In this document: positions 8,459 through 18,300 of the stretch, one piece after another | Layout: the number at the start of each line of letters is the position of its first letter | Position numbering within the stretch: position 1 is the first letter of the stretch | Assembly (NCBI GenBank): GCA_026991535.1 | Contig: JALXBH010000298.1 | Location: forward strand, 1 to 35,344 | Direction of reading: 5' to 3' | From: Calditrichia bacterium | GTDB taxonomy: Bacteria > Calditrichota > Calditrichia > Calditrichales > J004 | DNA length: 35,344 bases | Program-made: the position numbers and the translations under genes | The notes under the pieces: model-generated | The model's database searches: none | What the model was told of the DNA's origin: nothing | The model's input: only the letters and a program-made list of their open reading frames with translations

Positions 8459-10249
8459 TCATTTATACAAAGCTTCTATTTCATCGGCATACATCTCCTC
8501 CACTACCTTGCGCTTTACCTTAAGGGATGGGGTTAACGTACCGTTTTCAATAGAAAATAACTCCCTGGCCAAAACAAATTTCTTGATGGTTTCGTAGCTG
8601 GCCAGGCCCGCGGAAAGACGATCGATCTCCGCCTGAATCAGTTCCTTGACGCCGGGCAGATTGTTCAGGTCTTCCAGGGTTTTATAGGAAAGCCCCTTGG
8701 CCTCGGCCCATTTACCCAGATTTTCCTCGGATGCCACGATAACAGCGCTGCAAAACTTACGCCTGTCGCCTATCATAACAAACTGCTCGATGTACTTACT
8801 GGTGATCATTATATTTTCAATGGGTTGCGGGGCAATGTTCTTACCACCCGCCGTGACAATGATATTTTTCTTACGGTCGGTAATCTTCAGAAAACCATCC
8901 TCGTCAATAATACCGATGTCTCCCGTATGGAACCAGCCCTCTTCATCAATGGCTTCCCTGGTTTCCGCCTCTTTTTTATAATAACCGACCATGATGTTGG
9001 GACCGCGGGCACATATTTCACCGTCTTCGGCAATTTTCACCTCAACACCGGGAGCGATGGGGCCCACCGTTCCAAAGCGGAATTTATCCACACGGTTTAC
9101 GGAAATAAGCGGCGATGTTTCGGTTAGTCCATAGCCTTCCAGAATCATCAGACCGGCCGCGCCGAAGAACTCGGCGATCTCCGGAGAGAGAGGCGCGCCG
9201 CCGCTGATGAAAAACTTTATTCTGCCTCCAACACGCTCGGCCAGCTTGGAAAAAACAAGCTTATAGGCCAGGTTGCGCTTAAATTGCAGGGCGGATCCTA
9301 TCTTTTGCTTATTCTGTTGCCTTTTTACATATTCCCGTCCCACGCTTACGGCCCAATGGAATATTTTTTGTTTTAACGGCGAACCCAGCTCTACATTATC
9401 CAGAACGCGGGCATACATCTTTTCATACAATCGGGGAACGGAAGCCATGACCATCGGCTTTATTTCACCCATATTCTGCGGTACGGCGTCTATGCTTTCG
9501 GCATAGGCAATGGTAGCCGAGCAGTAGTAGGCCAAAAAATGACCGGCCATGCGTTCAAAAACGTGGCTCAAAGGCAAAAAACTCAGGAATTCATCATCGG
9601 AATTCACCGGCAGGCATTGCAAACCCGCTTCCACATTGGAAAGCAGGTTATTATTGGTCAGTATGGCCCCCTTGGGTTCACCCGTCGTGCCCGAGGTATA
9701 GATGATGGTTGCCCAGTCGTCCCCGTCAACCGCGGCCGAGGCGTCCTTTACATATTGGGGGTTCTTTTCCAGAAATTCCCGGCCATCGTCGGTAAGCTGT
9801 TCCAGCGTTCTCCAGGGGTCCTTAAGGCTGCTGCTTCCGTCAATGGCATAAAAATGTTCGGTAAATTTTAAATTATCCCTTACTTCGTTGATTTTTTGCA
9901 TTTGCACATCGTTTTCCGCAAATACAATCTTTGTTTCGCTGTCATTAAGGATATACTGCACCTGTTCCTTCAGCAGGGAAGGATAAACCGTTACCAAAAC
10001 CGCGCCCAGGCTTTGCGTGGCATAATCGATCAGGGCCCATTCGATACGGTTACCGGAGACAATAGCCACGCGGTCCCCTTTTTTGATACCAAGACTGGCC
10101 ATGCCGCCGGCGATGCGTTCTCCCCGGTCAACCGCTTCGCCGTAGGTAACCGACTTCCAGTTACCCCCCTCTTTATAGCGGTATGCTATAAGGTGCGGGT
10201 TTTCCTCGCGCTTGGCTAAAAACATCGCACCCAAACTGCCATACTTCAT
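8459..10249 (-). CDS. Long-chain acyl-CoA synthetase (AMP-binding)
   Basis: 596 residues, the length of the FadD15/FAA1-type long-chain fatty acid-CoA ligases. It adenylates a fatty acid and transfers it to CoA. The P-loop TIIYTSGTTGEPKGAILTNN (~180-200), the A5 motif GYGLTETSPLISVN (~390), the A7 motif WFHTGDIGIIDEDGFLKITD with DRKKNIIVTAGGKNIAPQ, and a long insertion after the P-loop (SFLPLSHVFERMAGH) place it in the membrane-associated eukaryote-like branch rather than E. coli FadD. GGAGG lies 5 bases before the ATG. It has its own predicted promoter and a strong terminator, so it may be transcribed separately from mrfAB. Exact chain-length preference is not visible. Confidence 0.93.
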   Translation of the reverse strand: MKYGSLGAMFLAKREENPHLIAYRYKEGGNWKSVTYGEAVDRGERIAGGMASLGIKKGDRVAIVSGNRIEWALIDYATQSLGAVLVTVYPSLLKEQVQYILNDSETKIVFAENDVQMQKINEVRDNLKFTEHFYAIDGSSSLKDPWRTLEQLTDDGREFLEKNPQYVKDASAAVDGDDWATIIYTSGTTGEPKGAILTNNNLLSNVEAGLQCLPVNSDDEFLSFLPLSHVFERMAGHFLAYYCSATIAYAESIDAVPQNMGEIKPMVMASVPRLYEKMYARVLDNVELGSPLKQKIFHWAVSVGREYVKRQQNKQKIGSALQFKRNLAYKLVFSKLAERVGGRIKFFISGGAPLSPEIAEFFGAAGLMILEGYGLTETSPLISVNRVDKFRFGTVGPIAPGVEVKIAEDGEICARGPNIMVGYYKKEAETREAIDEEGWFHTGDIGIIDEDGFLKITDRKKNIIVTAGGKNIAPQPIENIMITSKYIEQFVMIGDRRKFCSAVIVASEENLGKWAEAKGLSYKTLEDLNNLPGVKELIQAEIDRLSAGLASYETIKKFVLARELFSIENGTLTPSLKVKRKVVEEMYADEIEALYK

Positions 10250-10309
10250 AGATTCCTCCTCTACGTAACCATTTAATAAGTGAGTTTCCCAATTAAAGCG
10301 GTAAGGGTA

Positions 10310-10340
10310 TTAAATTACATGATTTCAAATTCTTTTCAAG
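10310..10340 (-). promoter_or_regulatory. Predicted promoter of the acyl-CoA synthetase
   Basis: Minus strand: CTTG (10340-10337), 19 bases, TAATTTAA (10317-10310); as sigma-70, TTGAAA-N16-TAATTT. Located in the 96-bp gap after mrfB. The rest of the gap is AT-rich with no further pattern. Confidence 0.4.
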
Positions 10341-10345
10341 TAAAT

Positions 10346-11530
10346 TTAATTTTTTACTTTCGATTTTTCGCTCAGGCGCCTCCTGCGGCGTTCAAATTCC
10401 CGGTATAGAGGCGTGTTATTATAACCGAACTCCCGTTGAATATCCATAATGTGCAGAGCCCGATCCACAACCTGCAAAGCTTCTTTGTATTTTTTTAAGC
10501 GATGCTCGAGATATTTGGCAATTTCTTCCATTACCGCAAAAGCATGGCGGGGGTGATTTTGCAGTTCCCGCCATAATATCAAAGCCTGGTCCGCCCGTCC
10601 CGCCCGTTTCATAGCCATACTTTTCCAAAAGAGATAGTCCGCAGGCAACGGGCCAGTAGCCTTCTTTTCCAGAAGATCAAAGCTGTTCAGGGGAACCGGA
10701 CTGAGACCGGACAGAAGGCGTGAAAGGCGGCATATCGCCGGATGGTCCAGGGCGCTGTCTTCTTCTCCGTTGAAGATCGTATGCAGCTTTTGCATGAGCC
10801 TTACCATGGAAACAAGGTCATAATAATTGTGATCAATAACCCTGACGATATCGTGAAGGCGCCCTGTTTCAAGGAAATCAAAATATACCTGTGGAATAAA
10901 GGCGCCCGGAATATCATTGGTTCTGTGAAAACCGAGCAGCTCACGTTCCATGGTTTGCAGGTCGCACGAGGGAAAGCTGTTTTGCCAAACGCGGCGCACG
11001 GGGTGAACCAGATCGATATGCGGCATGTTCATTAAATGAAGATTTTGACGGTTCATCAAAAAACGGCTGTTGAGAACTGGCATATCGAAAGATTTACCGT
11101 TATAGGAGACAATATAGTTAAAAGATGTAAACCATGGATTAAGTTCCGTAAACAACTGAGGCTCGCGTCCGTAGTCGGGCAAAAAATAGCGTCGGGTATG
11201 GATGCGCCCCTTATGCCACCAGGCAAAGCCGATCAAAAAGGCATAAACACCACTTCCTCCGATAAGGCCGGAGGTTTCCAGATCAAAAAAAAGGCACTCG
11301 GAAAGGTTGACCGGCGTCGGGAATTCCCCCCGCGAAAGGATATTCAGATCGACCCGGACGTCGGCCTGTTCTTCCTCTTCATCTCTTTCCAGGCATAAAA
11401 CAGGATGCTCTTCATAAAGGATGGTCGCTCCGAAATGGTCTCGCAGGGCTGCCAACGGCGAGGAGATAACTTTTTTCCCTGTTTTTTGATCGCCTTTCCT
11501 GTAGTAGGCCAGCTTCCGCGAAATATCCAT
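10346..11530 (-). CDS. mrfB: MrfB-like DEDDh exonuclease with C-terminal TPR region
   Basis: 394 residues. The central RNase H-like exonuclease domain (PF13482 type) shows a complete DEDDh set: D83 and E85 in FFDLETSGL, D149 in VSYNGKSFDMPVL, and H234/D238 in DHNYYDLVSM. The C-terminal part (~285-380, QALILWRELQNHPRHAFAVM; YKEALQVVDRALHI) has TPR-like helices, as in Bacillus YprB/MrfB. In B. subtilis MrfB works with the helicase MrfA in nucleotide-excision-independent repair of mitomycin C lesions (established knowledge). The start codon directly follows the mrfA stop (TAA ATG, no gap), so the two are almost certainly one translational unit. Activity is expected but inferred. Confidence 0.85.
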   Translation of the reverse strand: MDISRKLAYYRKGDQKTGKKVISSPLAALRDHFGATILYEEHPVLCLERDEEEEQADVRVDLNILSRGEFPTPVNLSECLFFDLETSGLIGGSGVYAFLIGFAWWHKGRIHTRRYFLPDYGREPQLFTELNPWFTSFNYIVSYNGKSFDMPVLNSRFLMNRQNLHLMNMPHIDLVHPVRRVWQNSFPSCDLQTMERELLGFHRTNDIPGAFIPQVYFDFLETGRLHDIVRVIDHNYYDLVSMVRLMQKLHTIFNGEEDSALDHPAICRLSRLLSGLSPVPLNSFDLLEKKATGPLPADYLFWKSMAMKRAGRADQALILWRELQNHPRHAFAVMEEIAKYLEHRLKKYKEALQVVDRALHIMDIQREFGYNNTPLYREFERRRRRLSEKSKVKN

Positions 11531-13807
11531 TTAAACCTGTGCTTTAAGTTCCAGACTGTTTAAAATTTTCAGGGCCAGTAATTTGGCATCCTCACCGTGT
11601 TCCAGGGAGGGGCCTATGCAGGCGGGACAGCCCTGCTTACAGGGGCAGCTTGAAATATGCTCTTGAGCGGCCGCCAGGAGCAGTTCTTCGCGGGCATATA
11701 GCTTTTTGCTTAAACCTATCCCTCCCTGATATTTATCATAGATATAAATAACCGGCTCCCGGGCAAAGGGGTCGCGCACCACCGAAAAAATGGCAATATC
11801 CGAAATATCACAGATGATAAACAGAGGGGCAAGATGACGCAGGGCATAGGCTATGCTCTTCAGGCCCTCGCCTGTTTCCGACTCCTTAAAACCGTTTTCC
11901 TTCAACATCTCCATTGGGAAGCGCAGCATCAACGCCGTGGTTTGCATTTCCAGTTCGGGCAAATAGACCCGCCCAAAGCCTATATTTTCATGGGTTTTAA
12001 ATTTTATTTTCTTGTAACCGGTCACGGCGCGGGTAACGGCAACCTCGGTCAACATCTTGGCATAGCGGCCCCGGCTCTTTTCCTCCGCCACATCCAAAAC
12101 CTTGATATCCACCTTGGTTATGGCGTCCGTGTAATGATCGGCGTCTATGCGGTGAACATAGGCCTTTAACTCCTCCCACTCCAGCTTATCCACATAGTAG
12201 GGCAGCCCGTTGTGAATGTAAACGGCCTCGCTGTGCAACATTTCCTGCGCCCCGAACATGTCCATTTCGCCGATCACCTTGTTTTGCCGCGTTGTATCCA
12301 CAATAACCACATTTTCCTGCGTGCTGTTACGCAGCCCCACTTCATCGGCGGGATAAATATCGCTCATCCAATAATAGTGTCCTTCGGCCTTGCGTAAAAT
12401 TCTTTCCGAGGCCAGAAAATCCAATAAATGTGCCGTGGCATGGGGAATAAACTGTTCGTCTTCCCTAAAGGGCAACTCAAAGGCGGCGCACTTCAGATGG
12501 CTCATCACAATAGGCAGGTTTTCCCTGTCCACATAGGCGGTTTCGGGGTTCTTACCAAAAAAGAAGGCCGGTTTTTCCATCAGGTATTGATCCAGGGGGG
12601 CGCTGGAGGCCACCATAATGGTCAGCGAGGTTTTGTTGCGCCGCCCCGCCCTGCCGGATTGCTGCCAGGCGCTGGCTATGGATCCGGGATATCCCGCCAG
12701 AATGGCCACATCCAACTGCCCAATGTCTATTCCCAGTTCCAGGGCATTGGTGCTTACCACAAGGCGAATAGCGCCCTTCTTGATACCCTGCTCAATTTCC
12801 CGTCTCTCCCGGGGTAAAAAACCGCCCCTGTAACCGCGTATCTGATCCCTGCCCAGGCCCAGTTCGGCGGCGATATCCTGCAGGTAGGTCACCAAAAGTT
12901 CCACCCGCATCCGACTGCGGGCAAAAATGATTATCTGCGCCCCGGTAGGGACAATTTTACGGCAGATGGATTTGACCTCATTGACAACGCCCCGGCGCAG
13001 ACCCAGTTCGGCGTTCACCACAGGCGGATTGTACATTAAAAAATGTTTTTCACCCGAAGGAGCGCCGTTGTCATCGATTAAACGCACTTTTTCTCCGGTT
13101 ATGGTTTCGGCCAGTTCGCCGGGATTGTCAATGGTGGCGCTGGAGAGTATAAATAGCGGACTGCTGCCGTAAAAAGCACACAGGCGTTTCAGGCGGGTCA
13201 TCAGGTTGGCCACATGGCTGCCAAAAACGCCCCGGTACATATGTACTTCGTCGATGATAATATACTTCAGATTTTCAAAAAGCTTTATCCATAAGGTATG
13301 GTGCGGCAAAATACCCTGATGCAGCATATCGGGGTTGGTAACCACCAGGTTGCCCGCGGTACGAATGGTACGACGTATGTCCGCCGGCGTATCGCCGTCA
13401 AAGGTATAGGCTTTCGCCCGCAGTTGCAGCTTTCCGTTCAGGTCTTCAATCTCCTTAAGCTGATCCTGGGAAAGGGCTTTTGTGGGAAACAGATAAAGTG
13501 CCCGTGTTTCGGGGTCGTTCATCAACTGATTGAATACAGGCAGGTTATAGGCCAGCGTCTTGCCCGAAGCGGTCGGGGTAACCACAACAACATTCTCGCC
13601 GCGTGATACCGCCTCAAAGGCGGAGGCCTGATGGGTAAACAGCTGTTTGATGCCCTTTTTCTTCAGGGAGGCAATCATCCCGGGATGCAGACCATTGGGG
13701 AAAGGAGCATAACGCGCCGCTTTAGCCGGCAGGGTTACCCACTTGCTTAACCGTTGCCTAAAGCCGTTGTCATTGGCCAGATAATCTATAAGTTGGTCAA
13801 GATTCAT
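11531..13807 (-). CDS. mrfA: MrfA-like DExH helicase with C-terminal DUF1998 four-cysteine domain
   Basis: 758 residues from the ATG at 13807 (a TTG six codons earlier is also in frame but would lie at the predicted transcription start). Helicase core: Q-motif-like LFTHQASAF, Walker A VVTPTASGKTLAYNLP (~76-91), DEVH box IIDEVHMYRGVFG, LSSATI, and motif VI QSGRAGRRNKTS. The C-terminus carries the DUF1998 cysteines C721, C723, C727 and C730 in SCPCKQGCPACIG, probably a zinc site. Order and neighbours match Bacillus YprA/MrfA, a 3'-5' helicase acting with MrfB on mitomycin C damage. Other relatives are eukaryotic Hrq1 and RecQ4-like helicases. Adjacent mrfB supports the assignment. Confidence 0.87.
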   Translation of the reverse strand: MNLDQLIDYLANDNGFRQRLSKWVTLPAKAARYAPFPNGLHPGMIASLKKKGIKQLFTHQASAFEAVSRGENVVVVTPTASGKTLAYNLPVFNQLMNDPETRALYLFPTKALSQDQLKEIEDLNGKLQLRAKAYTFDGDTPADIRRTIRTAGNLVVTNPDMLHQGILPHHTLWIKLFENLKYIIIDEVHMYRGVFGSHVANLMTRLKRLCAFYGSSPLFILSSATIDNPGELAETITGEKVRLIDDNGAPSGEKHFLMYNPPVVNAELGLRRGVVNEVKSICRKIVPTGAQIIIFARSRMRVELLVTYLQDIAAELGLGRDQIRGYRGGFLPRERREIEQGIKKGAIRLVVSTNALELGIDIGQLDVAILAGYPGSIASAWQQSGRAGRRNKTSLTIMVASSAPLDQYLMEKPAFFFGKNPETAYVDRENLPIVMSHLKCAAFELPFREDEQFIPHATAHLLDFLASERILRKAEGHYYWMSDIYPADEVGLRNSTQENVVIVDTTRQNKVIGEMDMFGAQEMLHSEAVYIHNGLPYYVDKLEWEELKAYVHRIDADHYTDAITKVDIKVLDVAEEKSRGRYAKMLTEVAVTRAVTGYKKIKFKTHENIGFGRVYLPELEMQTTALMLRFPMEMLKENGFKESETGEGLKSIAYALRHLAPLFIICDISDIAIFSVVRDPFAREPVIYIYDKYQGGIGLSKKLYAREELLLAAAQEHISSCPCKQGCPACIGPSLEHGEDAKLLALKILNSLELKAQV

Positions 13808-13832
13808 GTTCTTTATTTCCCCCAAAAAAAGG

Positions 13833-13861
13833 AATATACGGATGTATACCTATTCAGGCAA
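13833..13861 (-). promoter_or_regulatory. Predicted mrfAB promoter with internal inverted repeat
   Basis: Minus strand: TTGCCT-N17-TATATT, or TTTG-N20-TATATTCC if read as the Bacteroidetes type. The predicted transcription start is about 20 bases before the mrfA ATG. TATAC-ATCC-GTATA forms a perfect inverted repeat that overlaps the -10 element and could be an operator. It does not match the classical LexA boxes of E. coli or Bacillus. Confidence 0.5.
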
Positions 13862-13892
13862 AATTGATGGCCGCGGGCAGGGTATGCAGGGC

Positions 13893-13924
13893 TAAAAAAA
13901 AAGCCCGCTTGAAACAACGGGCCT
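13893..13924 (-). terminator. Rho-independent terminator after the PD40 lipoprotein
   Basis: Minus strand: GCCCG-TTG, loop TTT, CAA-G-CGGGC (one bulged G), followed by nine T residues. It starts about 20 bases after the stop codon of the lipoprotein gene and ends the long purA-to-PD40 unit. Confidence 0.85.
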
Positions 13925-13941
13925 TATGGATATCTAATAAG

Positions 13942-15276
13942 TTACTTTAAGGCGTTAAGCGCCTGATCGATACTGTTAAGCACATCATAAAGGGCTACCG
14001 TTGTGCTTTGGCGGCTAAGATCCATTAAATAGAGATCATAGTTACCGGAACGGTTGGAATGAAAAAGAACCTTGCTGCCATCGGGTGAAAAAACGGGATT
14101 CAAATCATTGGCCGGATTGGAGGTTAAGCGCACCGGCACCGAGCCGTCGCTGTTCATCAGATAGAGTTCGTAATTTCCGTCGCGGTCGGAAAAGAAAACG
14201 ATCTTATCGCCATTGGCGGAAATATCCGGGGACAGGTCATTCGCCGAGGGATTAAAGGTGATTTGCTGTTGCTTTTCGCCATTATAATCCGCTTTATATA
14301 TCTCAAACACGCCGCTGGCGTTGTTATCAAAGTATACGATGCCCTGATCCTTACCGCTTCCGGGGGCAACAACCGCTCCGCCATCTTCGGAATCGTTATG
14401 GGTAACCCGGTGCTGAAAGCGGCCGTCATTCTCCATAATATACACCTCGCTCAACAATTGGTCAAAGCGGGATTCGCTCAAGTCATCCCTTTCGGAGATA
14501 AAGGAGATAACCTGCCCGTTTTTGGAATAGCGGGGCAGCCAGTCATCGGAGCTGTTTTGAGTAAGATTGGTTCTGCGATTGTTACCCAGATGCCACAAAT
14601 AAATGTCCCTTACCAACTGGCTGTATTCCACATCGCGGGTATCTTCCTCCGTGGAGGTATAGACAATGGCCGTACCATCGGGACTGAAGGCGGCGTTTTC
14701 CTCATGATACGGCGTTGTTGTAAGCCGGGTGGAACCGGAGTCGCCCAGAACATATTCAAAAAGGTCCCAGTTACCATCGGGATCGGCCTGATAGATAATT
14801 TTGGAACCGTCCTTACTGAAGGAGCCAAAAGCCTCATTGGCGGGCGTGTTGACAAGCGGGGTTACCACAAAGGCGTCGGAAAATTTCGGCGCGATACGGT
14901 CAAGGTAATCGTTACCCGAAGCGCTTTGCAGCACCTCCTTATAGGCGGTATAGGCGCGGCGCAAATCGCCCCGGTCTTCCGCGATTTCGCCATATTTAAA
15001 TTTAAGTTCGGCGTCATTGGGGTCCAAAGCCAAGCCCGCTTCCAGTACCTTTAAGGCTTCCAAACTTTGCCCGTTATCATGATACAGTTGTGCCAATTGC
15101 AGGCGGTATTCACTGTTCGATGGATTATCATCGATTTTATCCAGCAAGTCATCCGCCTGGGTTTGCACGGTTTGGTCGCTGAATGTCGGCGCTTCTTCCG
15201 CGCTGCGCGAGCCGGAACACGCCGTAAATACCAATGTTAGCGCCAAAACGCCCGAAAGGATAAGTTTCCGCAACAT
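13942..15276 (-). CDS. TPR and PD40 beta-propeller lipoprotein
   Basis: 444 residues. A lipoprotein signal sequence ends in LVFTAC (Cys ~20). Residues ~35-125 hold TPR-like units (YRLQLAQLYHDNGQSLEALK; LKFKYGEIAEDRGDLRRAYT). The remainder is a TolB-like propeller with repeated PD40 blades: ENAAFSPDGTAIVYTSTEED, DLSPDISANGDKIVFFSDRD and LNPVFSPDGSKVLFHSNRSG, with DLYLMDLSRQ-type ends. Such proteins are usually periplasmic and bind partner proteins or glycans; TolB itself is in the Tol-Pal system, but no other tol gene is here. GGAG lies 7 bases before the ATG, and the gene follows the giant TPR gene by 25 bp, suggesting they form an envelope pair. Confidence 0.85.
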   Translation of the reverse strand: MLRKLILSGVLALTLVFTACSGSRSAEEAPTFSDQTVQTQADDLLDKIDDNPSNSEYRLQLAQLYHDNGQSLEALKVLEAGLALDPNDAELKFKYGEIAEDRGDLRRAYTAYKEVLQSASGNDYLDRIAPKFSDAFVVTPLVNTPANEAFGSFSKDGSKIIYQADPDGNWDLFEYVLGDSGSTRLTTTPYHEENAAFSPDGTAIVYTSTEEDTRDVEYSQLVRDIYLWHLGNNRRTNLTQNSSDDWLPRYSKNGQVISFISERDDLSESRFDQLLSEVYIMENDGRFQHRVTHNDSEDGGAVVAPGSGKDQGIVYFDNNASGVFEIYKADYNGEKQQQITFNPSANDLSPDISANGDKIVFFSDRDGNYELYLMNSDGSVPVRLTSNPANDLNPVFSPDGSKVLFHSNRSGNYDLYLMDLSRQSTTVALYDVLNSIDQALNALK

Positions 15277-15301
15277 ATTTTCTCCTGGAACTTATTTTAA
15301 A

Positions 15302-18300
15302 TTAACCTTTGCCTTTTATCTGACCGATACGTTTCTCGGCCTCTCTTTTTAAAATCAAATCAATCCCGGGCCGGTTTATGATTTCCCGGTACATGCGAAT
15401 GGCGTCATCAATGCGGCCCAGTTTTTCATAGGCTTGTCCCGAATAGTAAAGAGCGCTTGCTTCCCATTGCAGTTTTGTTTTTTTGGACAATAAGGGAATT
15501 TTTACAAATTCCGCGATGGCCTCTTCATAGCGCCCGGCCTTTAATAAAGCTTCACCTATGTAATATTGAATTTCAGGTTCCTTTTCACTATCGGCGCTTA
15601 TTTTAATTCTTTTAAGATAATCAACGGCATTCTGATACTGGTTTAAATTGATAAAGGCCTGGGCAATTAATATGTCCTTGTCTATACGGTCTTCTGCTCG
15701 CGGAAAATCGCGCACATAAGTCCGGGCCAGACTTTGTGCCGCATCCCAAAAACCGGTCATGGAATAGGTTTTGATCAGGTTGGACATGGTCTGTTTTCTT
15801 ACCAGGGGCGTTGCAGGGTAATCCAGGGCCTTTTTAAAGGCGGAGATGGCCTTATCATAGGCTTCCCCACGGAAATAGATGGTGCCCAGCGTGTTATAGA
15901 CGGAGGAAAGCATATCGCTGGCAGGAAACTTTTGCGGAAAGGAGGAAAGTATCTCCAGGGCATCCTCATGCTTATTCAGAGTGATTTTCACCAGGGCGTC
16001 GTAATAGACCGCGTCATCGGCCCAGGGCGTGTCGCCGTATTTTCCGGCAACGTTTTTAAAGTATTTCAGAGCCTTGTTAAAATTTTTCTTTTTTCGATAA
16101 TAGCTGCCAAATTCCAGTGTAAACCGCGCAAAATTTTCCCTGTCGCCGGCATATCTTTTTTTAAACAGCTTGAGCTGCTTCTCGGCCTCGTTTACTTTCC
16201 CCGCTTTTATCAGGCTTACAATCAGATTGGCGTGAGCCTTTTGTGTCTCACTGTTTTTTTCGCCGGTCAGTCGGCCATATATTTCCGCCGCCTTGCCGTA
16301 GTTCATCCGCTCAAAATAGATATCCGCCAGTTGCATTTGCGCCTTGCGATAAAAATCCCTCTGATCTTTGGGGATTTTGGCAAAAAGATCAAGCGCCACC
16401 TCTGTTTGGCCATTTCTTTCATATAACTCGGCCAGGGCATAGGAAGCGCGCGCCGCCATCGGACCGGCAGGTTTCAGACGTAAATACAAGCCGTAAAAGG
16501 CCATGGCCTTACGCGCCCGGCCGTTTTGATCGTAAGCCCGGGCCAGATAGGCCAGCTTTTCTAGGGAACTGCTGCCATAAACAAAGGGAGAAAGTACCGG
16601 ATCGGACATGATATCCACATTTATGCGCGGGGCCAACAACTTAATGGCCTTTTCACTTCCGCCGGTTTTTAAATAGAGCCGGGCCATTTCCGTTTTCACT
16701 TCCGGGACGGCGTCGGTATAGCCATAGGAGGAAAGAAACCTTTCATACAGGGAAAGTGCTTCCTTATAAAGCCCTTTTTTCGCAAAGGAGCGTGCCACCT
16801 CGCGCAAGGCTTTGTCCGCGAAAAAGCTGCCGGGGTACTCCAGGGCAATCTCCTTGTACAACTCCAGGGCCTTTTCCGGCGAGGTCAACTCCAGCAGACG
16901 GGCGTAATTGAACAGATAGCCTGGATACTGGTCCGACTGTTTATAATCCCGGATGAGTTGTTGATAGTCCTTCCGCGCAACATCGGCGTGAGCGCTGTCA
17001 AAGGAAAAAGTGAAAGCTTCAAAGGCCAGCCACTCTTCCCTTAGCGGGCTTTCGGGATATTTTCCCGATAAGCCTTTCAGGTACGATTGTTTTTTCCGCG
17101 CGGAAACAGAATCGCTCTCCAGCCTGCTTTTAACCATCATCCACGAAGCGACATCCGGCTGGGCGCAGGTGGCGATATTTTCCACCGCCTTACGGAAATT
17201 GTCCCGTGCCTTGCCGCTGTACTCCGCACGCCGGGATTCCGTGAGCGTCGGTTTTTCGGCCAGGCGTTGATAAACCCGTCCCAACCATAAATAGGCCGTT
17301 CCCTTTTGTCCCGGAGATTTTTGGGTGGCCAAATCAAACACGCGGGCAGCGGTATCATAATCCTTGAGGTCCTCAAAGTATATGCGTCCCAGATTGATAA
17401 AGCCCTCGGAATTTTCGCCCATCAACGCCTGCAGATTCAGACGGGCCAGTCCGCGGATCGCCTTAGTTTCATCCAACAGGTCAAAATTTTGAATATTCTC
17501 CTTTAACTCCAGGGCATTTTCCACAAACCGCCCCGCGGGATAGCGGGTGATAAGCTTATTGATGGCCCGGAGCGCGGAGGCATGGTTGCCAAGCTTATAA
17601 TGCGCCTCGGCCAAAAAGAAATATAGTTCGTCGGCCTTGTCACCCGCCCGGGCCAGGGTGGGCATATCTTCCAAAAGATTGAGCAGCTGTTGCCACTTCC
17701 CCGTCCGGCGCAAAAAACGCGCCTGCCAGTAACCGGCGTTCGATATGCCACTATTACCGGCCAGCAGACTTAAACCCGCCTCGGGACGGTTTATTTTTAA
17801 AAGCAGCTCAAACAAAGCATCCCGCACTTCCACCGTTACATAGTTAAAAACAGGATGCAGCCCGTCCAGAACGGCTAAGGCCGCGGTTTCATTGTTTTGA
17901 TGGTAAAAGGAAAGAAAACGTTTTACGGCAAGATAGGCCTTCAGTGAATCCGGAGCGGCTCCGCGGGAGGCATAGCTTTTTTCCGCCAGGGCATATTTAC
18001 CATCCGCGAAATATAGATCACCTTTTAAAATGGCAATTTGCCCGGCGCGGTTCGTATCCTTATTCAGGCGTTCGGCAACGGTCAGATATTTTAAAGCCGC
18101 CTGGTGATCACCCTGTCCCAGGGCCAGGCGCGCTCCGGCCATGGCGGCGGAAACCGCCTCCGGACTTTGCTCATGTTCGTTAATTATACGGTCAAATAGT
18201 TTCAGGGCGGGTCTGTCCAGTCCCTTTAGCAAATCGGCGCGCCCCTTTAACAGCATGGCACCGGCCAACACATCCTTATCCCCTTCCAGCAGTAGGGCAT

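Noticed and set aside
14263-15054. Plus-strand open frame of about 263 codons opposite the PD40 lipoprotein
   Set aside because: It is a long antisense shadow produced by codon bias; the minus-strand frame has a lipobox, TPRs and repeated propeller motifs.
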